A stretch of DNA of 8,018 nucleotides, taken from Bacillota bacterium. Lineage in GTDB: Bacteria > Bacillota > Clostridia > DSM-8532. Shown piece by piece: positions 1 to 5,888 of this stretch. The stretch lies in NCBI GenBank assembly GCA_023446675.1, contig JAEXPO010000610.1, forward strand, positions 1 to 8,018, written 5' to 3'. A model generated the notes under the pieces. The model made no database searches. It had not been told where the DNA came from and worked only from the letters and a program-made list of their open reading frames with translations. The stretch's first letter is position 1; each line of letters opens with the position of its first letter. The position numbers were made by a program, and so were the translations under genes.

Positions 1-72
1 GAACCAACTCCGTCAACGGAACCGACTCCAACAACGGAACCAACTCCGTCAACGGAACCGACTCCCACAACC
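1..72 (+). repeat. 18-bp / 36-bp tandem repeat encoding a Pro/Thr linker
   Basis: Four 18-bp units at 1-18, 19-36, 37-54 and 55-72 alternate between EPTPST and EPTPTT or its near match, giving a 36-bp higher-order period. The last unit has drifted (Q replaces E at the following position). The array continues to the window edge, so its true copy number is unknown. Pro/Thr linkers of this kind join domains in secreted clostridial proteins, and the tandem DNA makes copy number prone to change. Confidence 0.9.
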
Positions 73-3000
73 CAACCTTCTTCAATAGCCATGTCGGATG
101 ATGGCAGCATTACGGAAGGTGCAGAAAACGGAAAGCTGATTTATGTAAGACTGACCGGTATGAAATTTGCAGACACGCTGACTGCCTCCAACTGGAAGCT
201 GACAAACCTTCCCGAGGGTGTAACCCGGGGAGACGTAAAAAGAGTAAGCGATACGGAGGCTACGATAACCCTGTCAGGATATAGCCTGGTGGATTATGAC
301 AGTGATTTAACGGATCTTAAGCTGGAGTGTGCCGCGGCAGAGGTAAAAGGACAGCAAGCCTCGCTTACCTGTACAGGCGGAGTCTCTTTCAAGGCTTTGG
401 ACGATCCTGAAAGCATAGCGGTAACATGGGCAGCCACACCCGGAACAAATGGTGCGGAAGCAACAATGAATGCGGATGCGCTGGTGGTTATTCTGACAGG
501 AGGAACCTTTGTTAAGAGTAATATCAATGATATTAAATTGTCAGGTACGGCAGTAGGGGACGCTCATATAACCAAACGTTCGGTTATATGGATAAGCTCA
601 AGGGAGCTGCGGCTTGATCTTGCATGGGACGGTACGGACTACGATGAAGACAAGACGCTGACAGTGAGTATACCTGTAATTGCGTATGCAGACTCAAAGG
701 GCGGGACTTCCTTAACAAAAGATATAAACTGTACGGCAACAGCAGAGCAGGCAGATCAGACCTCCGATATGGACCTTGCGCTTACCGAACCCTCTGCAGG
801 CGGAGATAACAGCATAAGTGTGGGCGGAGGAATCAGGTCCGGCGAGGTAAATGTTGTAAATGGTACCGGCCTGGTGGTTTTAACAGGAACAAAAACAGCA
901 GCCCAAAAAGTAGAAGTAAGCGGAACAGACAAGAATGCGGTAACAGCAGGCGGAACAGCAACAGCCCCTTCCTTTGCGGTAGATATGGCTGATATAGCCG
1001 CAGCGGGCGGTACTAAAGCCTTTATATTAACCGTAAGCGAAGAGGGCAAGAGCAGCATAGCCTACACCATTACCGTTAAGGTAGCTGCAAAAGCACCTGC
1101 AGTACCTTTAGCCAAGCTGGCGGATGTAAAATTGTCGGCAGTGGGTGTTGCCTTCTGGACCGATTTGAACAAGGAAACAGGCTACAGCGTGCAGCTTTAT
1201 AAGGATGGGACAGCAAGCGGAACAGAAATCATTTTGTCCGCCGACACCGTTAGCCATAACTTTTCAGAAGCAATGAAGACAGGCGGCGCAGGCGTTTATA
1301 CGGTAAAAGCAAAGGCCGTTGGCGATGGAACAATCTATTTGGACGGGCCCTGGTCGGAAGCGTCAAACGGAATCACTCAGCTTGCGGCAGTAACCGCAGG
1401 ACTTGTGTGGAGCGGGTATACCGCCCTTTGGGAAACGGTTTCAGGTGCTGACAGCTACGATGTCTCTTTGTACAGGGATGATAATTACTTACAAAAATTA
1501 AACATCCTGTCAGATAAAGCGTCGCTGGGAGCAGATTTTTCAGAGTACATCACCTCGGAGGGTACCTATACCTTCAAAGTCATTGCAAAAGGTGATGGTA
1601 CGACTAAAGCGGATGCGCCCCTATCCACGGTATCTGAAAAGCTTGTAAAGGATTCCCGAACGGACCAGCAGAAATTGGATGCGGATTTGGCCTTATTTGA
1701 AATTCCGTTAGGGACTAACACCGCTGCTGATAAAATACGGATTAGTATCACCCCTCTGCCCCTGACGCTTCCAAACGGTACCACCGTTGTATGGACATCA
1801 AGCGATACAAGTGTCATGGCTAACGATGGAAAAATTCCGAAAAGACCTGCAGCGGACACTATAATAACTATGACAGCGGCTCTTAAAAACGGGTCGGTCA
1901 CGGCCACAAGGACATTTGAGCTGAATGTAAGAAAGTACCGGGACAGTGTCGGAAGTGTTTCTGATCCCAGAGTACTCCAGTCCAGCGGGATAGCCAAATG
2001 GTGGGATTTAAGATATGAAACCGGTTATAGGGTAAGGCTCTATAAGGATAGCGTTTTAGTGGAAACAAGGGATGTTGCGAAAGATGTCACAACGGTTGAT
2101 TTCAAGGAGGATATGCTTAAACATGGGCCGGGGAAATACGGCGTATCGGTGCAGGGTTTTGGCGATTATGCTACCTATGAGGACGGCGCAGAATCCGATA
2201 TTAGGCCTTCCATGCTGATTACACAGCTGGCACCTCCCTCGAATGCCCATTGGCAGAACGGTATTGCCTATTGGGATAAGGTGGACGGCGCAACCAGCTA
2301 TTTTGTGAGATTATACCGCGACACCCTGGATCGTAATACCGCCACCGTATCAGCCGAAGATCTGGCAAAGGGCGCGGATTTTACTGAAGATATTGAAACC
2401 GGGTATGGCGGAGTCTACACCTTCAGGGTAATCGCAAACGGCAATGATCTTGATATCGCCACCTCCGGCTACGCCGTATCGGACGGCATAGAAAAAAAAC
2501 CTACAACTGCCGATATGCAGCTGGAGCTTACAAGCCCTGAGTCTAACATGTATAACACCATAGACGTCGGAAAAGTAGTAAAGGTAGGCAAAATAAGTGT
2601 GGTATACGGAACAACCTCTGTAACGGTAACGGGAACAAAAGGACTTGTAGATAAGGAGCCGTCGGTACAGACAGTAACAGCAGGCGGAATACATGCAGGG
2701 GCGGTGTCCGTAGCAGGAGGCGATACAAAAAATCCCGTATTTACAATAGATACTTCCGATATTTCAAAGGGCGGCAGCAAGGCTTTCACCTTTAAATTAA
2801 GTGAAGAGGGCTACAGTGACGTTATTTATAAAATTACTTTGACTGTGGCAGGAAAGCCAGCGGTGTTTTCAAACAATGGCATAGTTCAATGGGAGGATGT
2901 TTCCTACGAAACAGGATACAGACTGCAGGTTATTTGCGAGGGTAAAGAATACGGAGATCCAATTATAGTAGATGCGGATACAACCAGTTATGACTTATCA

Positions 3001-3471
3001 AAGATAATGGATGAGCTTTCAGTCCTTAAAAATGCCAGCGGAGATACAATATCGTCCTGGGTTCATGTAAATATAACTGCTTTGGGCGACGGAACACTCT
3101 ATCCTGATGGGCCCGAAACAGAATCAAATACCGTCACACAGCTGGCGGCAATACAACTGGCGTATTTTGAGAACAGGAAGCTTGTAATTACCAGGGCCAA
3201 GACCTCACATACCTACAGCATTATGCTGTATAAGGCTGATAAGGGGACTCCTGAGGTAAAGGAGCTAATCAAAACAAAACAGGCTTATTCCAACAGTAAT
3301 AATACATCTGTTACTGTAGACTTGGCTGATGATATGAAGGCTGCCGGAGAAGGCATCTATTATGCAACTATTATTACCATACGAGGCTACGATGATTTTC
3401 CGGAACGAGCTTCGACAAGCTGTGAGGCCAGTAACAGCTATGAATACCCGGAACCGGCAGGAGCTCAATGA
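1..3471 (+). CDS. Large multi-domain extracellular/surface protein, C-terminal part (5' end outside window)
   Basis: The reading frame is open from base 1, so the N-terminus lies upstream and the ATG at 91 is internal; 1156 residues are visible before TGA. Residues 1-30 are a Pro/Thr linker. Next come two related beta modules (about 31-250) with repeated 'LTG..F' and 'DYDxD' signatures. A cadherin-like module B1 follows at about 254-370, then Fn3-like modules at about 373-463 and 464-552 (pattern W..GxxxY.V.LY+D). An atrophied bacterial Ig domain lies at about 553-648 (DxxxL, LPNGTTVVWTSSDTSVM, then KRP). More Fn3-like modules occupy 649-743 and 744-834, B2 lies at 835-952, and the last two Fn3-like modules at 953-1050 and 1051-1156. 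No catalytic domain, LPXTG signal or SLH domain is seen at this end, so any anchor or enzyme must be upstream. By family knowledge this suggests a secreted adhesin, S-layer-associated protein or the accessory part of a large enzyme. The exact function is not recognisable. A weak terminator-like hairpin follows about 90 bases downstream. Confidence 0.9.
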   Translation, partial: EPTPSTEPTPTTEPTPSTEPTPTTQPSSIAMSDDGSITEGAENGKLIYVRLTGMKFADTLTASNWKLTNLPEGVTRGDVKRVSDTEATITLSGYSLVDYDSDLTDLKLECAAAEVKGQQASLTCTGGVSFKALDDPESIAVTWAATPGTNGAEATMNADALVVILTGGTFVKSNINDIKLSGTAVGDAHITKRSVIWISSRELRLDLAWDGTDYDEDKTLTVSIPVIAYADSKGGTSLTKDINCTATAEQADQTSDMDLALTEPSAGGDNSISVGGGIRSGEVNVVNGTGLVVLTGTKTAAQKVEVSGTDKNAVTAGGTATAPSFAVDMADIAAAGGTKAFILTVSEEGKSSIAYTITVKVAAKAPAVPLAKLADVKLSAVGVAFWTDLNKETGYSVQLYKDGTASGTEIILSADTVSHNFSEAMKTGGAGVYTVKAKAVGDGTIYLDGPWSEASNGITQLAAVTAGLVWSGYTALWETVSGADSYDVSLYRDDNYLQKLNILSDKASLGADFSEYITSEGTYTFKVIAKGDGTTKADAPLSTVSEKLVKDSRTDQQKLDADLALFEIPLGTNTAADKIRISITPLPLTLPNGTTVVWTSSDTSVMANDGKIPKRPAADTIITMTAALKNGSVTATRTFELNVRKYRDSVGSVSDPRVLQSSGIAKWWDLRYETGYRVRLYKDSVLVETRDVAKDVTTVDFKEDMLKHGPGKYGVSVQGFGDYATYEDGAESDIRPSMLITQLAPPSNAHWQNGIAYWDKVDGATSYFVRLYRDTLDRNTATVSAEDLAKGADFTEDIETGYGGVYTFRVIANGNDLDIATSGYAVSDGIEKKPTTADMQLELTSPESNMYNTIDVGKVVKVGKISVVYGTTSVTVTGTKGLVDKEPSVQTVTAGGIHAGAVSVAGGDTKNPVFTIDTSDISKGGSKAFTFKLSEEGYSDVIYKITLTVAGKPAVFSNNGIVQWEDVSYETGYRLQVICEGKEYGDPIIVDADTTSYDLSKIMDELSVLKNASGDTISSWVHVNITALGDGTLYPDGPETESNTVTQLAAIQLAYFENRKLVITRAKTSHTYSIMLYKADKGTPEVKELIKTKQAYSNSNNTSVTVDLADDMKAAGEGIYYATIITIRGYDDFPERASTSCEASNSYEYPEPAGAQ

Positions 3472-3563
3472 ATCAGGTTCTTCCTGACCTTGGGCACAGA
3501 TAATGCAATGAAATTGTTTATGGCATAGAGGCTATAGACGGGCAAAAAAGAAATCCTTAATTG

Positions 3564-3595
3564 AAGGCACCGTGTTTTTTAGAATACGGTGCCTT
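3564..3595 (+). terminator. Terminator-like hairpin downstream of the surface protein gene
   Basis: A perfect 10-bp inverted repeat, AAGGCACCGT (3564-3573) and ACGGTGCCTT (3586-3595), has a 12-base T-rich loop and lies 92 bases after the stop of the surface protein. The following run is only a few T before GACG, so it is a weak intrinsic terminator on the plus strand. It could also act as a processing or stability hairpin. Confidence 0.5.
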
Positions 3596-3619
3596 TGACG
3601 TACACGGATTAAATAAGAA

Positions 3620-3648
3620 CCCGCCTGTGTCCTAATACAGCAGGCGGG
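3620..3648 (-). terminator. Intrinsic terminator of the minus-strand regulator remnant
   Basis: CCCGCCTG (3620-3627) pairs with CAGGCGGG (3641-3648), and TGT/ACA extends the stem across one bulged base. On the minus strand the stem is followed by TTCTTATTT, which fits termination of a transcript coming from the response regulator upstream. On the plus strand the stem is followed by CAGCTTC, which does not fit. It lies about 55 bases beyond the stop at 3704. Confidence 0.7.
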
Positions 3649-3703
3649 CAGCTTCATTTACCTTATTAAAAAATGGATTGGCCTAGAGGCCTGATACGGA
3701 CGG

Positions 3704-3754
3704 TTATTTTTCCAGAGCGTCCATATAGTCCGCGTTTTTTACCTTGAAGGCATC
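3704..3754 (-). pseudogene. Possible 3' remnant of a second gene, out of frame with the regulator
   Basis: On the minus strand the frame starting at 3754 reads DAFKVKNADYMDALEK and stops at 3704, just ahead of the terminator. It overlaps the last codons of the response regulator in another frame and is preceded directly by an in-frame TAG, so it has no start of its own. Its composition, the tail-like ending and the terminator position suggest the true C-terminus of a gene whose body was deleted, fusing its last codons to the truncated regulator. The parent protein is not identified. A chance short frame cannot be excluded. Confidence 0.35.
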
Positions 3755-4158
3755 CTATGTTTTACTAAATTTATAAGCTCCTGGGAGCGGCGTTTGTCAA
3801 AAGCCTTCTCAATGGCTTCCTTAAGCTCCTCGGGCACAATAGGCTTAAGAACATAGGATTCCACATCCAGGTTAACTGCCGATTTGGCAAAGTCAAATTC
3901 GTCATGGCAGCTCATAAAAATGGTTTTAATATCCAGGCCCCTGCTTTTTAATATACGCACCATTTCGATGCCGTTCATGACAGGCATGGAGATATCTGAA
4001 AGAAGAATGTGGGGATTGTCCTTATCCACATTTTCGATAACCTGTCTGCCGTTGCTGTAGGAGGCTACCACCTGGATACCCGTGCCTTCCCAGTCCACTG
4101 TGCTAAGAATGCCGTTTCTGTCCAGCGGATTATCGTCTGCGACGACCAGTCGGTACAT
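3739..4158 (-). CDS. YesN-type response regulator receiver, probably truncated (no DNA-binding domain)
   Basis: The product is 139 residues from ATG at 4158. That start is chosen because AAGGAG at 4172-4167 lies 8 bases upstream; the GTG at 4167 overlaps the ribosome binding site and is unlikely. The receiver fold is intact: acidic pair D8/D9, phospho-acceptor D55 in LLSDISMPVMNG, S83 in FMSCHDEFDFA, and K105 in YVLKPI. The DWEGTG start and the YVLKPI/EEL stretch are typical of YesN regulators, which usually carry an AraC-type helix-turn-helix C-terminus and reach roughly 400-550 residues. Here the protein stops about 30 residues past the lysine with KHRMPSR, a tail unlike the family. An out-of-frame C-terminal remnant follows immediately. 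I infer a deletion derivative. It may still be expressed as a single-domain receiver that takes phosphate or titrates a kinase, because promoter, ribosome binding site and catalytic residues all remain. No partner kinase gene is visible beside it. Confidence 0.85.
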   Translation of the reverse strand: MYRLVVADDNPLDRNGILSTVDWEGTGIQVVASYSNGRQVIENVDKDNPHILLSDISMPVMNGIEMVRILKSRGLDIKTIFMSCHDEFDFAKSAVNLDVESYVLKPIVPEELKEAIEKAFDKRRSQELINLVKHRMPSR

Positions 4159-4231
4159 GCGCCACACTCCTTGAATGCTTTGTTTATGTTCCCTTGAGAG
4201 ACCGAAAATAATGCAGGAATTGGATTAGATA

Positions 4232-4260
4232 ATTATATACCCTGACCCTTTTAAGGTCAG
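4232..4260 (-). promoter_or_regulatory. SigA-type promoter of the YesN-type receiver
   Basis: On the minus strand CTGACC (4260-4255, 4/6 to TTGACA) is followed after exactly 17 bases by a perfect TATAAT (4237-4232). Transcription would start near 4225, giving a leader of roughly 65 bases before the ATG at 4158. Confidence 0.7.
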
Positions 4261-4261
4261 G
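4241..4261. promoter_or_regulatory. Inverted repeat over the -35 region, candidate operator
   Basis: CCTGACC (4241-4247) and GGTCAGG (4255-4261) form a perfect 7-bp inverted repeat with a 7-base spacer. One arm contains the -35 hexamer of the minus-strand promoter and the other lies in its spacer. A dimeric regulator bound here would cover the polymerase site. It is too far upstream of the gene and lacks a T run, so a terminator is unlikely. Confidence 0.5.
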
Positions 4262-4334
4262 AACCATTCTGCTTTAATTATAACGGAAATTGCCGAAATA
4301 ACGAAGAACTAAAAGAAATGAAAAAAATGGGGGA

Positions 4335-4371
4335 GGCAGCGGCCATTTTAATCGGTACAGAGACCGCTGCC
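4335..4371. other. Stem-loop, possible weak minus-strand terminator
   Basis: GGCAGCGG (4335-4342) pairs perfectly with CCGCTGCC (4364-4371) around a 21-base loop. On the minus strand it is followed, after TCCCCCA, by seven T. The gap before the T run makes it a poor intrinsic terminator, and its role is unclear. Confidence 0.35.
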
Positions 4372-4822
4372 ATATAAAATAAGACGGCCCCACAAACTGC
4401 GGAGCCGCTGTAGAAGCTAAATCAGCGATTACGTCCTGGAGTATGCTTAAACGACCAGAATGGCAAAAAAAGTGGATCCGATATTAAAACACCTCTTTTG
4501 CACTATAAAAGCCTTCCTAGAAGCACCTTATGCTTCGAACACCTTAAAAAGGATTTCCGCACGCATGGATTCAACTTCCAAAGTCAAAAAAAAAGGTAAT
4601 TCCGAGGGGGAGCTAAGTTGGTTGGACTCCGATAGAGAGCCTTAATAACATTAGCATGTCTCATGATTATATTAGCTTATGTCCGGTTTAGAAATAAATT
4701 GCTTTTTGAGTTATTTTTTCATTGGTTTTCGTTGTATCAATTACCCATAAAAGGCAAGGTATTGAAGCCCTTACGAGCTTATGACAAGATGTTTCGGGTT
4801 TGTTGAACTATCTTGGAATTCG

Positions 4823-4851
4823 TTGTTTTTTATTGCTATATGTTGTATTAT
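4823..4851 (+). promoter_or_regulatory. SigA-type promoter of the Spo0A-like regulator
   Basis: TTGTTT (4823-4828) is followed after exactly 17 bases by TATTAT (4846-4851). Transcription would start near 4858, about 23 bases before the ATG at 4881. The -10 region lies inside the 16-bp element shared with the kinase promoter. Confidence 0.6.
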
Positions 4852-4853
4852 AG
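4838..4853 (+). repeat. Shared upstream element, copy 1 (ATATGTTGTATTATAG)
   Basis: This 16-bp sequence is matched at 15 of 16 positions by 5853-5868 upstream of the kinase gene. Both copies sit 20-27 bases ahead of a start codon. It could be a common -10 region plus an operator for the regulator encoded next to it. A related box, TTCGTTGTTT at 4819-4828, lies 20 bp upstream of TATGTTGTAT at 4839-4848. Confidence 0.6.
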
Positions 4854-4880
4854 CAGTAAGATGATTTGGCGAGGTTCCTT

Positions 4881-5666
4881 ATGAATAGAAAACTATCAAT
4901 CCTTTTAGTTGAAGATGATCAGGCGGCCTGCAAAGAGTTCGTTGAACAAACGGAAGAGCTGGAGGATATATCGCTTATTGGTGTTACCAATAATTCAACG
5001 AAAGCGATTGATTATGTTAAGGATTTTCTGCCGGATGCCATCGTTCTGGACCTGGAGCTTCACAATGGAAGCGGAAATGGATTAATGGTCCTGCAGGAAT
5101 TAAAGCATCTTCTACTAGATGTTACCCCTTATGTACTCATTACAACCAATAATTCCAGCGCAATGACCTATGAATATGCACGACAGTTAGGCGCTGATTT
5201 CATTATGTCAAAGCACCAGAAGGACTATTCCTCAAAAAATGTGCTGGATTTTTTAAAGATGATGAAGCCTGTTATCCACAGCCGCAGGCAAAACACAGCA
5301 GGTGTCCATGCCACTACCGAGTCGCCTGAACAGCGCAATAAAAGGACCGTATCAAAGATTATTGCGGATCTCAACCATGTGGGAATCAGCCCCAAGGCTA
5401 CCGGCTATCAATATCTTATTGATGCCATACGGCTGGTTATTAAGCAGCCCACCCATAACCTGTGCAGTATTATCGGTGAAAAATACGGAAAAACCGAGTC
5501 CAGTGTGGAGCGGGCCATGCAGAACGCCATCAACAAGGCCTGGAGAAGTGCGGATATAGACGACCTGTTGAAGTATTATACAGCCAGAATAAGCTCAGAG
5601 AAAGGCATACCAACAATGACAGAGTTTATTTATTACTATGCGAATAAGATTAAAATGGATAACTGA
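4881..5666 (+). CDS. Spo0A-like response regulator (receiver plus Spo0A C-terminal DNA-binding domain)
   Basis: The protein has 261 residues. ATG at 4881 is preferred over the upstream TTG at 4866 because GAGGT (4871-4875) precedes it and MNRKLSILLVEDD is a normal receiver start. Receiver about 4-128: acidic E11/D12/D13, phospho-acceptor D57 in IVLDLEL, T88/T89, and K111, which is followed by His instead of the usual Pro. DNA-binding part about 155-259: GYQYLIDAI, then SSVERAMQNAINKAW, then KGIPTMTEFI, which match the recognition-helix region of Spo0A (SRVERA..HAI..AW). Length is close to Spo0A (about 267), but the receiver is very unlike that of the sporulation master regulator, so I infer a paralogue dedicated to the adjacent GHKL kinase, not spo0A itself. 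It probably binds DNA as a phosphorylated dimer; the shared promoter elements are candidate targets, suggesting autoregulation. Confidence 0.92.
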   Translation: MNRKLSILLVEDDQAACKEFVEQTEELEDISLIGVTNNSTKAIDYVKDFLPDAIVLDLELHNGSGNGLMVLQELKHLLLDVTPYVLITTNNSSAMTYEYARQLGADFIMSKHQKDYSSKNVLDFLKMMKPVIHSRRQNTAGVHATTESPEQRNKRTVSKIIADLNHVGISPKATGYQYLIDAIRLVIKQPTHNLCSIIGEKYGKTESSVERAMQNAINKAWRSADIDDLLKYYTARISSEKGIPTMTEFIYYYANKIKMDN

Positions 5667-5680
5667 TAGGTAAAAAAATA

Positions 5681-5699
5681 AGCCGCACTTTGTGCGGCT
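5681..5699 (-). terminator. Intrinsic terminator for a minus-strand transcript
   Basis: AGCCGCAC (5681-5688) pairs perfectly with GTGCGGCT (5692-5699) around a 3-base loop. On the minus strand the stem runs straight into TATTTTTTTACC. On the plus strand it runs into GTTAGATGG with no T run, so it is oriented for the small ORF at 5757-5710 and not for the regulator, whose stop is only 15 bases before it. The upstream A-rich flank could still give some bidirectional activity. Confidence 0.8.
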
Positions 5700-5709
5700 G
5701 TTAGATGGT

Positions 5710-5757
5710 TTAAAGGCTAACCCAATAATACAATATCTCCCAAACTTTTTGCCACAT
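5710..5757 (-). CDS. Candidate 15-residue aromatic small peptide between regulator and kinase
   Basis: The minus strand carries ATG at 5757 and TAA at 5710, encoding MWQKVWEILYYWVSL. GGGAGGG at 5771-5765 lies 7 bases upstream, an excellent ribosome binding site, and a strong intrinsic terminator in the same orientation starts 10 bases after the stop. Five of 15 residues are Trp or Tyr. Q3, E7, Y10/Y11 and S14 would fall on one face of a helix, making it amphipathic. It has no signal peptide, no cysteine and no AgrB-like partner in the window. Its position, divergent from a seven-TM GHKL kinase and convergent with the regulator, suggests a signalling peptide or a small membrane peptide. An alternative frame starting at GTG 5754 gives MAKSLGDIVLLG but has poorer spacing. 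A trp-type leader peptide is unlikely because no biosynthetic gene follows. I do not recognise the peptide; function is inferred from layout alone. Confidence 0.5.
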   Translation of the reverse strand: MWQKVWEILYYWVSL

Positions 5758-5794
5758 AAATATTCCCTCCCGCCAAGTTTTTTTCTTTGACAAC

Positions 5795-5802
5795 ACTATA
5801 TA
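5795..5802 (-). promoter_or_regulatory. Candidate -10 region for the small peptide transcript
   Basis: The minus strand reads TTATATAGT across 5803-5795, giving TATATA or TATAGT as a -10 hexamer about 25-30 bases ahead of the ribosome binding site. No good -35 is seen 17 bases upstream (CTTTAA or similar), which would fit an activator-dependent promoter or simply a wrong call. Confidence 0.3.
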
Positions 5803-5835
5803 AGAGGCGGGTGAAAATTAAAGTTTGATAATGGC

Positions 5836-5868
5836 TTGTGCTTTTTGTAGAAATATGTTGTATTTTAG
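5836..5868 (+). promoter_or_regulatory. Kinase promoter region with shared element, copy 2 (ATATGTTGTATTTTAG)
   Basis: The 16-bp element at 5853-5868 differs from copy 1 at one base. TATTTT (5861-5866) could be the -10, with TTGTGC (5836-5841) as a weak -35 at a long 19-base spacing. Transcription would start about 15-20 bases before the ATG at 5889. It lies back to back with the candidate minus-strand promoter of the small peptide, so one bound regulator could control both directions. Confidence 0.45.
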
Positions 5869-5888
5869 ATAAGAGGTGATGGACTGAT

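Larger units (their letters stand above)
4173..4880. other. About 700-bp stretch without a convincing gene
   Basis: Going from the receiver gene towards the Spo0A-like gene it holds the receiver promoter and inverted repeat (4232-4261), an 8-bp hairpin (4335-4371), a small hairpin GAAGCA/TGCTTC (4520-4536), an unsupported 61-codon plus-strand frame (4460-4645) with no ribosome binding site, and AT-rich DNA carrying GTTGT boxes and the regulator promoter. Short frames in it look partly coding-like, so it may contain decayed gene fragments. I see no RNA gene or riboswitch that I can name. Confidence 0.6.

Noticed and set aside
3411..3417. Perfect reverse 0A box (TTCGACA)
   Set aside because: It lies inside the coding sequence near the end of the surface protein gene with no promoter beside it, so a match to a 7-bp motif is expected by chance.
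4318..4377. Short plus-strand frame MKKMGEAAAILIGTETAAI
   Set aside because: It reads like coding sequence but has no clear ribosome binding site, and most of it is the stem-loop at 4335-4371. Probably chance or a remnant.
4460..4645. 61-codon plus-strand frame beginning MAKKVDPILKHL
   Set aside because: No ribosome binding site or promoter precedes it, no family is recognised and it lies in a stretch that looks decayed. It may be chance or a gene remnant.
4781..4864. 27-codon plus-strand frame (starts MTRCFGFVELSW, hydrophobic end) just upstream of the Spo0A-like gene
   Set aside because: It runs across the -35, the -10 and the shared 16-bp element, and no good ribosome binding site precedes it. 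T-rich promoter DNA easily gives hydrophobic codons. It would be worth revisiting only if conserved.
5787..5792. Perfect TTGACA on the plus strand upstream of the kinase
   Set aside because: No -10 lies at 16-19 bases (the sequence there is GGTGAA-like), and the ATATAA nearby is only a few bases away.
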